From Oligoflexia bacterium (lineage in GTDB: Bacteria; Bdellovibrionota_G; JALEGL01), in contig DAOLES010000002.1 of the NCBI GenBank assembly GCA_035326705.1, positions 245,898 through 309,897 of the forward strand: 64,000 nucleotides of DNA, given 5' to 3'. Positions within the stretch are counted from its first letter, which is position 1, and the number at the start of each line of letters is the position of its first letter. The notes under the pieces were generated by a model, which searched no databases, was not told where the DNA came from, and saw only the letters and a list, made by a program, of their open reading frames with translations. A program made the translations under genes and the position numbers. This document shows positions 8,210 to 16,792 of this stretch, one piece after another.

Positions 8210-8857
8210 GTGAAACCAATTTTTTCGAAAAATATTAATAAGTTATTGATGTTTATCCCCCTTGTGATTGCAATAGGCGGCGGTTTTGTTACATTTTTTG
8301 TTTGGTATTATATGTCGCCTTATTATTATGAGGTAGGCTATGTTCCTAAACAACCTATTCAGTATAGTCATGCCTTGCATGCGGGTGAATTAGGAATAGA
8401 TTGTAGGTACTGTCATGCTACGGTTGATAAAGACTTTACCGCATCTATACCCTCAACAGCGACCTGCATGAACTGTCATACCTTGATTAAATCTGACAGT
8501 GAAAAAATTGCTCCATTAAAATACAGCTATGACAATAACCTACCTGTTGAATGGGTAAGAGTGCATGATTTGCCAGATTATTCAAAATTCAATCATGCAG
8601 TGCATATCAAAGCGCAAATCGGGTGTGCATCGTGTCATGGCGATGTTCAAAATATGGAGGTTGTCTATAAAGCACAACCTTTAAGCATGGGATGGTGTTT
8701 GGATTGTCATAGAAATCCACAAAAACATGTGCGGCCAAAATCTGAAATATACAATACCAGCTGGAAGCCTGGAAAAGATCATCAGCAATGGGCTGAGAAA
8801 TTTGTAAAAGAAAACAACATTAAAGGTCCGGAGAATTGTACAGCATGTCACTACTAA
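8210..8857 (+). CDS. actA: Alternative complex III subunit A, pentaheme cytochrome c
   Basis: An N-terminal membrane anchor (about residues 11-33) precedes five CxxCH heme motifs at 65-69, 86-90, 139-143, 163-167 and 210-214. This matches ActA, the pentaheme electron-transfer subunit of the quinol-oxidising ACIII. The 215-residue length and the downstream actB-F order leave little doubt. The start is a GTG with AGGGG four bases upstream. The final CxxCH lies one residue from the C-terminus, and the end of the gene overlaps the actB start. The protein should lie on the periplasmic face. Confidence 0.93.
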   Translation: MKPIFSKNINKLLMFIPLVIAIGGGFVTFFVWYYMSPYYYEVGYVPKQPIQYSHALHAGELGIDCRYCHATVDKDFTASIPSTATCMNCHTLIKSDSEKIAPLKYSYDNNLPVEWVRVHDLPDYSKFNHAVHIKAQIGCASCHGDVQNMEVVYKAQPLSMGWCLDCHRNPQKHVRPKSEIYNTSWKPGKDHQQWAEKFVKENNIKGPENCTACHY

Positions 8858-11817
8858 AACATATGGCAGACAATGCCCAAAACATTAACGTTGATTTTAT
8901 TGATGAGCCTAAACAATGGAAAAGTTTAGATGAGTATGCTCAGAGCCCTGAGTTTGAGAAATTTCTTCATAATGAGTTTCCTGAAGGAGCGGCATATCTA
9001 GAGGATGCTGTATCGAGAAGAAACTTTATTAAGTTGATTGGAGCTTCTTTGGCTTTTGCTGGTTTAAGTAGTTGTAGAATGCCAAAAGAAAAAATTGTTC
9101 CCTATGTCAATGACCCAGAAGGGGTTGTCCCTGGAAAGGCAAAGTATTATGCCACTTGGTTTAGACAAGGCAATAAGTCTTGGCCAATTTTAGCAAAATC
9201 ATCTGATGGTAGACCAACAAAAATTGAAGGTAATCCGCTATCAAAACAAACAGGCAAAGCAACCAATGCATTTGCTCAAGCTGCTATCTTATCTATGTTT
9301 GATCAAGATCGTTTAAAAACTCCGCAGTATATGGGTGAGCAAAAGTCATGGAATGATTTTTCAAAAGTCTGGAGCGATTTATTAAAAGATCATGAAGCAA
9401 GCCAAGGTGAGAATTTGTATGTTGTTACAGGTACATCAAGCTCCCCAAGTGTGTGGCGACAAAAAGCAAAATTAAAAGCAATGTTGCCAAAAATCAATTG
9501 GTTAAACCATGAGGCCATGCATGATGCTCATCAGCTAGAAGCATTAAACGGTCATAAAGCAAGTTATGATTTATCAAAAGCTAAGGTGATTGTGAGTTTT
9601 AACTCAGACTTTATGCAATTTCATGATGAGAGTTTAAGCATGAGTCGTGCTTATGCAAAAGGACGTAAGGTTGAAGAGACCAACAATGATATGAACCGCT
9701 TGTATGTTGTTGAAACAGCCATGACTTTGACGGGTAGCAATGCAGATCATCGTTTGGCGCTTTCTTTTGCAGAAGTTGAAGATTGTATTTGGACTTTAGC
9801 AAACAAGCTCAATCTTGCCAGCGCAAAAGGTGCTCCAATTGTTCTGAGTGAAAAAGCTAAAAAATATTTAGAAGCCATTTTGAAAGATCTTAATGCCAAC
9901 AAAGGTCAAAGCGTATTAATTGTTGGTCCTCAGCATAGTGCAAATATGCATGCCTTGGTTTATAAAATTAATGAGGCATTGAACAATGCAGGAAAAACTG
10001 TGCGTTATGTTGCTCAAGCTGATCAAGAAAACAACGTTGAAGACGTGTTAGGTCAATGGTTGGTGCAAACTAAAGGTAAAAACGATTACACAGTGGTTAG
10101 TATTGATGCTAATCCGGTTTATGCTTTTGCGGGACAAAAAGAAGTTCAGAACTTTTTTAATAATGCCAAACACAAAATTGCTTTAAGCTATGATATTAAT
10201 GAAACCCAAGCTTGGGCGCAGTGGCAGTTGCCTCTTTCACATGATTTAGAAGCATGGTCTGATGCACAGTCTTTGTCTGGAGAGCAAGGTGTTGTTCAAC
10301 CATTAATTGAGCCTTTGTTTAATTCAAAATCTTCATTAGAGTTTTTGGCTATTTTAAGCGGAGAAAAAGACGCATATGCTTTAAACCTAGTTAAGCAAAC
10401 ATGGGCGGATAAATTTATTGGTAAAAACAGAGATGCTAAAGCAATTTACTCTGATGGCTTTGAAAAAAAATGGAATGAACTTCTTAATACAGGTTTGTTG
10501 AGTAATGCTAATGGCGTGAGCGCAATTGGTTCAGTTCAAGTCAACAATGCCACAAGAGCAGAAAAAAATGCTTTGTCTGTTTATGTAGTTCCATCATCAT
10601 CAACTTATGATGGCCGTTATGCCAACAATGCTTGGTTGCAAGAGACACCAGACCCTATCACTAAAGTAACGTGGGATAATCCAGCATTAATTTCTACGCA
10701 ATTGGCAAAAAAATTATCCGTTAAAGATGGTCAATTGCTTGAGCTTGCACTTAATGGTGTAACATTGCGTTTGCCAGCAATGATTGTTCCTGGAACAGCG
10801 CAGGATAGTATTATTTTAACCATGGGCTATGGCCGGCAAGTGTCTGGCTGTGTTGGAAAAAATGTAGGGGTAAATGTTTTATCTGCTCTGCCTTTGGGAC
10901 AGTTTGTGTCAAGTGTTGATGTGAAAGTTGTACCCGGTAATGAAAAAATAGCGACAACACAAAACCATGGCAGTATGGAAGGTCGGCCAATTGTTAGGTC
11001 TGCTAATATTCAAAAGTTTCTAGAACATCCTAAGTTTGCCCAGGAAATGGTAGAGCACCCACCGCTTGAGTCTTTGTGGAAAGAAAAAGATTACAACAGT
11101 GGTTATCAATGGGGGATGAGTGTTGATCTAAATGCTTGTATTGGTTGTACTTCTTGTGCTTTGGCTTGTCAGAGTGAAAATAACATTCCAGTTGTAGGTA
11201 AAGATCAAGTTCTTGCCGGTAGAGATATGAATTGGATGCGTATAGATCGTTATTTTGAAGGTAGTCCAGAAGACCCGCAAGTTGTGCATCAGCCTGTGAT
11301 GTGTCAACACTGTGAAAATGCACCGTGTGAACAGGTATGTCCGGTTAATGCTACTGTCCATGATGATGAAGGCCTCAACGCCATGGTATACAACCGTTGT
11401 ATTGGTACACGTTACTGCTCAAATAACTGTCCATACAAAGTGCGTAAATTTAACTTTTTAAATTACACCAAAGATACACCTGAATTACAAAAAATGGCGT
11501 TTAACCCTAATGTGACTGTACGTACCAGAGGGGTGATGGAAAAATGTACTTTCTGTGTGCAGCGTATCAATGAGAAAAAATTTGAAGCTAAGGTTGATGG
11601 CAGAGAGTTAAATGACGGTGAAGTCAAAACCGCATGTCAAGAGGTCTGCCCAACAGAGGCTATTTCGTTTGGTAATATTCTTGATAAAAATAGTCAGGTG
11701 GTTAAAGAAAAAAATTCTCCAAGAAACTATGCATTGTTGGCTGAATTGAATTCAAAACCTAGAACAAGTTATTTAGCTAAACTAAGAAACCCTAACCCAG
11801 AGCTTGAAGGGATTTAA
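8845..11817 (+). CDS. actB: Alternative complex III subunit B, molybdopterin-oxidoreductase-like iron-sulfur protein
   Basis: A large fused subunit of about 990 residues. An internal twin-arginine-like segment (RRNFIKLIGASLAFAGLSSC) follows a short cytoplasmic-looking N-terminus, as is usual for ActB. The central part resembles molybdopterin oxidoreductases, but ACIII members carry no molybdenum cofactor. The C-terminal ferredoxin-like part has clustered cysteines (CIGCTSCALAC, CQHCENAPCEQVC, CIGTRYCSNNC, CTFC, CQEVC) for [4Fe-4S]/[3Fe-4S] centres. The ATG at 8845 is preferred because GGAGA precedes it; TTG 8836 and ATG 8863 are alternatives. It overlaps actA by 13 bases. Confidence 0.93.
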   Translation: MSLLKHMADNAQNINVDFIDEPKQWKSLDEYAQSPEFEKFLHNEFPEGAAYLEDAVSRRNFIKLIGASLAFAGLSSCRMPKEKIVPYVNDPEGVVPGKAKYYATWFRQGNKSWPILAKSSDGRPTKIEGNPLSKQTGKATNAFAQAAILSMFDQDRLKTPQYMGEQKSWNDFSKVWSDLLKDHEASQGENLYVVTGTSSSPSVWRQKAKLKAMLPKINWLNHEAMHDAHQLEALNGHKASYDLSKAKVIVSFNSDFMQFHDESLSMSRAYAKGRKVEETNNDMNRLYVVETAMTLTGSNADHRLALSFAEVEDCIWTLANKLNLASAKGAPIVLSEKAKKYLEAILKDLNANKGQSVLIVGPQHSANMHALVYKINEALNNAGKTVRYVAQADQENNVEDVLGQWLVQTKGKNDYTVVSIDANPVYAFAGQKEVQNFFNNAKHKIALSYDINETQAWAQWQLPLSHDLEAWSDAQSLSGEQGVVQPLIEPLFNSKSSLEFLAILSGEKDAYALNLVKQTWADKFIGKNRDAKAIYSDGFEKKWNELLNTGLLSNANGVSAIGSVQVNNATRAEKNALSVYVVPSSSTYDGRYANNAWLQETPDPITKVTWDNPALISTQLAKKLSVKDGQLLELALNGVTLRLPAMIVPGTAQDSIILTMGYGRQVSGCVGKNVGVNVLSALPLGQFVSSVDVKVVPGNEKIATTQNHGSMEGRPIVRSANIQKFLEHPKFAQEMVEHPPLESLWKEKDYNSGYQWGMSVDLNACIGCTSCALACQSENNIPVVGKDQVLAGRDMNWMRIDRYFEGSPEDPQVVHQPVMCQHCENAPCEQVCPVNATVHDDEGLNAMVYNRCIGTRYCSNNCPYKVRKFNFLNYTKDTPELQKMAFNPNVTVRTRGVMEKCTFCVQRINEKKFEAKVDGRELNDGEVKTACQEVCPTEAISFGNILDKNSQVVKEKNSPRNYALLAELNSKPRTSYLAKLRNPNPELEGI

Positions 11818-11819
11818 GT

Positions 11820-13211
11820 ATGCAAGAGTTGGCAAAAAATACAGATGCTGAGCAAAAACTAACGCTTAAGTATATTACTGAAAAAATCACATCCTTGATG
11901 GACGGTGTGGGTGTGCCAAAATACTGGCCATTTGCACTGGCTTTTACAGTATCGTTTTTGTTGGTGTTGTTTGGGTCTATTGGCTATCTTATTTTTAAAG
12001 GTACAGGAATTTGGGGTTTGCAGACACCCAATGCTTGGGGTTGGGCGATTATTAACTTTGTATTTTGGGTTGGTATTGGTCACGCCGGAACTTTGATTTC
12101 AGCTATTTTGTTTTTGACCAGACAAAATTGGCGTACATCCATTAACCGCTCAGCAGAAGCGATGACTATTTTTGCAGTTATTTGTGCCTTGGTTTTTCCA
12201 ACCATTCACGTAGGTAGGGTTTGGTTTTTGCACTGGACCATGCCAATTCCAAACCAAATGAGCATGTGGCCAAATTTTAGAAGTCCATTGATGTGGGATG
12301 TTTTTGCGGTCAGTGTTTATTTTTCAGTGTCTCTGATGTTTTGGTTTGTTGGTTTTATCCCAGATTTTGCAACCATTCGTGATCGTAGCACTAACATGAT
12401 TAAGAAAAGAATTTTTGGTGTCTTGGCTTTGGGTTGGAGATTCAGTCATAGACATTGGCAAAACTATGAAAAAGCCTATTTGATTTTAGCTGGTATTGCG
12501 ACACCTTTGGTTTTATCGGTGCACTCAGTGGTGAGTTTTGACTTTGCCGTCAGTCAGGTGCCAGGTTGGCATACAACTATTTTTCCGCCCTACTTTGTGG
12601 CAGGGGCAATTTTTTCAGGTTTTGGAATGGTGCTGACATTGATGATTTTGGCGCGTAAATTGTTGGGCCTTAAATCTTTTATCACCATGGGTCACTTGGA
12701 TAAAATTTGTAAAATTCTTTTAGCTACGGGTTTAATGGTTGGTTATGCCTATACCATAGAGTTTTTTGTTGCTTGGTACAGTGCCAATGAATATGAATCG
12801 TTCATTTTTCAACAACGTGCTTTTGGTCATTATGCTTGGGCGTATTGGATTATGTTTAGTTGTAATGTGTTTGTGCCGCAAATTTTTTGGTTTAAAAAAG
12901 TGCGTCAGAGTATTCCAATCATGTTCGTAGCATCGATTTTGGTTAATGTGGGCATGTGGTTTGAACGTTTTGTGATTGTTATCTCTTCTTTGTCTCAAGA
13001 CTTTTTACCGTCCAGTTGGGGTTTCTTTAAGCCTACCATTTGGGATATTTCTACTTTTGCTGGAACCTTTGGGTTGTTTTTTACTGCAATTTTATTGTTT
13101 ATTCGCTTTTTGCCGGTGGTGGCTATGGCTGAGGTGAAAGGAACTTTACCAGATAGTCAGCCGCATCATCATCATGATGAACACCATGAAAAGCATCAGG
13201 AGGAAGCGTAA
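11820..13211 (+). CDS. actC: Alternative complex III subunit C, NrfD/PsrC-like quinol-binding membrane protein
   Basis: A polytopic membrane protein of 463 residues with about ten hydrophobic helices, of the NrfD/PsrC family. In ACIII it is one of two related membrane subunits (with ActF) and carries the quinol site. Conserved stretches include GHAGTLISAILFLTRQNWR, HVGRVWFLHW and VPGWHTTIFPPYFVAGA. The C-terminus is a His-rich cytoplasmic tail (PHHHHDEHHEKH), possibly metal-binding. It starts two bases after actB, and its TAA overlaps the actD ATG by one base. Confidence 0.93.
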   Translation: MQELAKNTDAEQKLTLKYITEKITSLMDGVGVPKYWPFALAFTVSFLLVLFGSIGYLIFKGTGIWGLQTPNAWGWAIINFVFWVGIGHAGTLISAILFLTRQNWRTSINRSAEAMTIFAVICALVFPTIHVGRVWFLHWTMPIPNQMSMWPNFRSPLMWDVFAVSVYFSVSLMFWFVGFIPDFATIRDRSTNMIKKRIFGVLALGWRFSHRHWQNYEKAYLILAGIATPLVLSVHSVVSFDFAVSQVPGWHTTIFPPYFVAGAIFSGFGMVLTLMILARKLLGLKSFITMGHLDKICKILLATGLMVGYAYTIEFFVAWYSANEYESFIFQQRAFGHYAWAYWIMFSCNVFVPQIFWFKKVRQSIPIMFVASILVNVGMWFERFVIVISSLSQDFLPSSWGFFKPTIWDISTFAGTFGLFFTAILLFIRFLPVVAMAEVKGTLPDSQPHHHHDEHHEKHQEEA

Positions 13212-13759
13212 TGGCTAAAAATCTTGTAGGTATTGTTGCTCGGTTTCAAAAACCCGGTGAGTTGCTTAAAGCTGTTAAGGCGGTCAAAACCAAGGGTTAT
13301 ACTAAGTTTGATGCACATACGCCTTATGCTGTGCACGGTTTAGATGATGCTATGGGTTTAAAACCTTCTATTTTAGGATGGATTGCAGCCTTTGGTGCTT
13401 TAGGTGGAGGGATATCTATTTTTGCCCTGCAAGCCTATACCAGTGCTGTGGATTATAAAATTGTAGTTTCAGGTAAGCCTTTATTAAGTTTTCAAGCTTT
13501 TGTGCCCATTACCTTTGAGATAACAATTTTAGGAGCCGCGATTTTTACAGTATTGGGTATGTTTGCTTTAAATCAGCTTCCCATGTTGTATCACCCACTG
13601 TTTCACTCAGATGTTATTGCCCAAACAGGCGATGATAAATTTGCAATCAGTATTGATGCACTGGATCCAATGTTTGATGAAAATGAAACAGCGGATACTC
13701 TGAAAAATCTAGGTGCAGATTTTGTAGAGCATGTTTATGAAGGAGAAGAAAGTGAATAA
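13211..13759 (+). CDS. actD: Alternative complex III subunit D (DUF3341)
   Basis: A 182-residue protein with two central membrane helices (about residues 57-75 and 98-118) and soluble ends, matching the DUF3341/ActD subunit. Recognisable family features are an early YTKFDAHTPYAVHGLDDAMG segment, the GGxISIFALQ helix and a LPMLYHPLFHS motif before a short acidic tail. ActD has no cofactor and is structural in known ACIII. It lies between actC and actE with overlaps on both sides, so the stoichiometric subunits are translationally coupled. Confidence 0.9.
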   Translation: MAKNLVGIVARFQKPGELLKAVKAVKTKGYTKFDAHTPYAVHGLDDAMGLKPSILGWIAAFGALGGGISIFALQAYTSAVDYKIVVSGKPLLSFQAFVPITFEITILGAAIFTVLGMFALNQLPMLYHPLFHSDVIAQTGDDKFAISIDALDPMFDENETADTLKNLGADFVEHVYEGEESE

Positions 13760-14354
13760 TTTTCTTGTACGAAAAAGCGTAGTCTTAGTTCTATTATTGC
13801 TTACTGCAAGTTTCCTGAGCGCTTGTTTAAGAGGTCAACCTTCAGAAAAACCACCTCTGCATGTTTTTTTAGATATGGATGATCAACCTAAATATCAAGC
13901 GTATGAAAAAAATGATTTTTTTGTTGATGGTTCGGCAATGCGTAAACCAGTCACAGGAACACGTGAGTTTATGCAAAAAGATTGGTCTTCAATTAATGGG
14001 AACAATCCACTGAAAGCGGATAAAGATACTTTGTTGTTAGGACAAGAGCGTTTTAACATTTATTGCTCTCCCTGCCATGGTATGGTGGGAGATGGCAAAG
14101 GAATTATTGCTAAAAGAGGCGCAAAATTTGGTTATGTAGCCCCAAGCAGTTTACATGACCCTACAGTCAGAGAAAGAAACGATGCACATTATTTTGATGT
14201 GATTAGCAATGGCATTAGGAATATGGGACCTTACGCTTCTCGCACTACTGCGCAAGAAAGATGGGCAATTGTACATTATGTTCGTGCATTACAATTAAGC
14301 CAAAAGTCATCCAGTAAGAATGTTCCAGAAAAGTATTTAAGCGAGAATAGATAA
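13752..14354 (+). CDS. actE: Alternative complex III subunit E, monoheme cytochrome c lipoprotein
   Basis: About 200 residues from the GTG at 13752, chosen because AAGGAGAA precedes it and the resulting N-terminus is a lipoprotein signal with lipobox LSAC (Cys25). A farther upstream ATG at 13731 would add seven charged residues. A single heme motif CSPCHG, followed by MVGDGKG, and a distal NMGPYA methionine make a class I cytochrome c. In ACIII, ActE carries electrons from ActA towards the oxidase. The eight-base overlap with actD indicates coupling. Confidence 0.9.
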   Translation: MNNFLVRKSVVLVLLLLTASFLSACLRGQPSEKPPLHVFLDMDDQPKYQAYEKNDFFVDGSAMRKPVTGTREFMQKDWSSINGNNPLKADKDTLLLGQERFNIYCSPCHGMVGDGKGIIAKRGAKFGYVAPSSLHDPTVRERNDAHYFDVISNGIRNMGPYASRTTAQERWAIVHYVRALQLSQKSSSKNVPEKYLSENR

Positions 14355-14373
14355 CTCTAGGAAGGATAATAAA

Positions 14374-15549
14374 GTGGAAATTCAAAAATATAAAAATACT
14401 CGAAAAGCCAGATTGTTTGAAATTTTTGGCTGTGCTTTTTTGGTGTTATCAGGGGTAGGTTTGCTTAACCGTGCCCATCTTAAAGAGTTTATGTTTTCAT
14501 TTTTAACCAGTAGCTTTTTTTGGTTGAGCATTGCGCTGGGGTCTTTGTTCTTTGTTTTTTTACATCATTTGGTGAGTGCCAAATGGAGTGTTGTGGTGAG
14601 ACGTTTTGCAGAACAGACCATGAAAGTTATTCCTTGGCTTGGTTTAATCATAGTGCCAGTTTTCTTGTATGGAGCAAAAGATTTGTTTCCCTGGGCAGAT
14701 GCTCACAAAGCTGCGCATGACCATTTGATTCACAAAAAGCAAGCATACCTTAATTTACCATTTTTTAATGTAAGAGCGGTGATCTACTTTTTGGTGTGGA
14801 CTGGCTTAGCCACGGTTGTTGCTAAACTTTCAATCAAACATGATGAAACGGGTCAAAATAAGCTTATGGAAAAAATGAAAGGCTTGAGTGCTGGAGGAAC
14901 CTTATTGTTTGCGCTGACTGCAACATTTGCAGCTTTTGATTGGATTATGTCTTTGGATCCACATTGGTATTCTACAATTTTTGGTGTGTATGTTTTTGCA
15001 GGTTGCCTGGTAGCTGTAATGGCTTTTTTATCAATCATTACATTGTATTTGCACGGTCAAGGTTATATGAAAAACATGATTACAGAAGAACATTACCAAG
15101 ATCTTGGTAAACTGTTGTTTGCGTTTACTTGTTTTTGGGCCTACATCGCTTTTTCACAATATGTTTTGATTTGGTATGGTAACATTCCTGAAGAAACCGT
15201 TTGGTATGCTCACCGTTGGGTTGGCAGTTGGAAATGGATGTCCTTATTTTTAGTGCTGGGGCATTTTATTGTTCCGTTTATATTTTTATTGCCGCGTCCG
15301 ATGAAACGTAACAGAAAAGTATTAATGGCTTTTTCTTTTTGGATGCTTTTTATGCATTTGGTTGATTTGATTTGGTTGATCTACCCTAATATATACCATC
15401 ATGGTTATCACTTTCATTGGTACGATGTAACTCTAATGCTAGGATTTGGCTTGCTTTTTGTGGGAAGGGTACTTTCTAATTTATCAAAAGCATCCATTTA
15501 TCCCATCAATGATCCTTTATTGCAAGAATCCATACACAGTATGAGCTAA
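14374..15549 (+). CDS. actF: Alternative complex III subunit F, second quinol-oxidoreductase membrane subunit
   Basis: A 391-residue polytopic membrane protein with about ten helices, of the ActF group (related in fold to ActC). Conserved stretches include LFPWADAHKAAHDHLIHKKQ, FDWIMSLDPHWYSTIFGVY and LIWYGNIPEETVWY. It starts at GTG with AGGAAGGA upstream, 19 bases after actE. Placed after actE as in characterised act clusters, it completes the six-subunit core. It is cofactor-free in the known structures and helps transmit quinol-oxidation energy. Confidence 0.9.
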   Translation: MEIQKYKNTRKARLFEIFGCAFLVLSGVGLLNRAHLKEFMFSFLTSSFFWLSIALGSLFFVFLHHLVSAKWSVVVRRFAEQTMKVIPWLGLIIVPVFLYGAKDLFPWADAHKAAHDHLIHKKQAYLNLPFFNVRAVIYFLVWTGLATVVAKLSIKHDETGQNKLMEKMKGLSAGGTLLFALTATFAAFDWIMSLDPHWYSTIFGVYVFAGCLVAVMAFLSIITLYLHGQGYMKNMITEEHYQDLGKLLFAFTCFWAYIAFSQYVLIWYGNIPEETVWYAHRWVGSWKWMSLFLVLGHFIVPFIFLLPRPMKRNRKVLMAFSFWMLFMHLVDLIWLIYPNIYHHGYHFHWYDVTLMLGFGLLFVGRVLSNLSKASIYPINDPLLQESIHSMS

Positions 15550-15559
15550 GGAGAGAATA

Positions 15560-15841
15560 ATGAGTCAGTTGAGTTATGAAAAAAAAGATGTATCCGTTGG
15601 TAAAATAGCATTGTACAGCTTTTTGCCGGTGGTTTTTTTGGTTTTGAGTATTATTGGTGTTCATTATTACTTGCAAAGAGCCCAGTTCAAGGCATCTTTG
15701 ATGGTTAACCAAGCAGACCGCAGTGAAATTGATAATATGAGAATAGATGCCAATCGTCAGTTAAGATCTTACATTAAAAATGATGATGGTACGTTTATTA
15801 TCCCTATTGATCGTGCCATAGAAATTTACACCGCGGAATAA
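15560..15841 (+). CDS. Small single-helix membrane protein in the ACIII-oxidase operon
   Basis: 93 residues: a short cytoplasmic start, one membrane helix at about 20-42, and a periplasmic tail ending in GTFIIPIDRAIEIYTAE. Tails with an IPIDRA(I/M) motif occur, as I recall, in small proteins encoded just before SCO and cytochrome oxidase genes in several phyla; I know of no assigned function. Ten bases separate it from actF, with a GGAGAG site, and 17 bases from the SCO gene. It could be a small ACIII subunit (ActG-like) or an oxidase assembly factor. Confidence 0.75.
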   Translation: MSQLSYEKKDVSVGKIALYSFLPVVFLVLSIIGVHYYLQRAQFKASLMVNQADRSEIDNMRIDANRQLRSYIKNDDGTFIIPIDRAIEIYTAE

Positions 15842-15858
15842 TGTAACGTAGGTGTTCA

Positions 15859-16662
15859 ATGCTACGATTTTTTTTAATTTTAATATTTTCTCTGAGTAAT
15901 TATTTTGCATCATGTTCTTTACTATTTGCGCAAGAGATCAAAGATTCAGTTACTGAATTAGAAAACGTTCAAATTCAAGAAAAGTTGGGGCAAAGCATTG
16001 ATCTCAACTTAGCTTTTGTTGATCAGGATGGTCAAAAAGTTCTGCTTAAAGATGTTTTTTCAAAAGATAAGCCAACCATTCTTTCTTTGGTTTATTATGA
16101 ATGCCCAATGCTGTGTACGCTTGTTCTCAATGGTATTACCGAAGTACTTGGAAAGTTAAAATTTAAACCTGGAAAAGATTTTGATCTAGTCAGTGTTAGT
16201 ATTGATGCAGATGAGACACCTGATCTTGCAAAAACCAAGCAGACACTTTATTTGCAAGAAGCTGAAATTAAAAATGCCCAAGCATGGCCATTTTTAGTAG
16301 GGAGTGAGACCAATATTAAGGCTCTAGCGGATTCCGTAGGCTTTAATTTTGAATATGATAAATCCATTGATGAGTTTGCCCATCCCGCTGTGTTTTTTAT
16401 TATCAGTCCGTCAGGTAAGGTTTCACGTTATTTTTATGGTGTACAACATAAGCCAGCCAATTTGCAGTTGGCTTTGACTGAAGCCAGTGAAGGTAAAGTA
16501 GGTTCAGCATTTGATAAGTTTTTACTTTATTGCTATCGCTATGACCCTGATTCTAAGGGCTATGTTTTGATGGCATGGAGAGTGATGCGAATTTCAGCAC
16601 TAATTTCAGTGATTGCCATTGCATTGTTGTTATTAGGCTTAAAGAGAAGGGAAAAGATTTAA
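15859..16662 (+). CDS. SCO1/SenC-family copper chaperone for cytochrome oxidase
   Basis: A thioredoxin-fold protein that delivers copper to the CuA centre. An N-terminal signal/anchor (about residues 1-24) is followed by the metal site CPMLC (Cys82, Cys86) and the distant ligand His175 in EFAHPAVFF. A C-terminal membrane helix (about 243-262) ends in a positive KRREK tail, so the domain faces the periplasm. At 267 residues it is a long SCO variant with a double anchor. It sits between the ACIII genes and coxB, where a CuA assembly factor is expected. Confidence 0.93.
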   Translation: MLRFFLILIFSLSNYFASCSLLFAQEIKDSVTELENVQIQEKLGQSIDLNLAFVDQDGQKVLLKDVFSKDKPTILSLVYYECPMLCTLVLNGITEVLGKLKFKPGKDFDLVSVSIDADETPDLAKTKQTLYLQEAEIKNAQAWPFLVGSETNIKALADSVGFNFEYDKSIDEFAHPAVFFIISPSGKVSRYFYGVQHKPANLQLALTEASEGKVGSAFDKFLLYCYRYDPDSKGYVLMAWRVMRISALISVIAIALLLLGLKRREKI

Positions 16663-16738
16663 ATTTAATGTGGCAATACGTCCAATAAAGCGAATTTGGT
16701 TAATATTAAATTAAAATTGATGTATAGGGATAGCAAAA

Positions 16739-16792
16739 ATGAAACAGCATAAAAGACAAGTTTTAAATAGTTTTGTAGGAGTACAATCATGA
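16739..16792 (+). CDS. Possible 17-codon leader peptide overlapping the coxB start
   Basis: An ATG at 16739 with AGGGA about eight bases upstream opens a frame of 17 codons (MKQHKRQVLNSFVGVQS). It ends in a TGA that overlaps the coxB ATG as ATGA. coxB has its own GGAG, so coupling is not required. It may be chance; recorded because the 126-base gap here is the only sizeable one inside the act-cox block. Confidence 0.25.
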   Translation: MKQHKRQVLNSFVGVQS

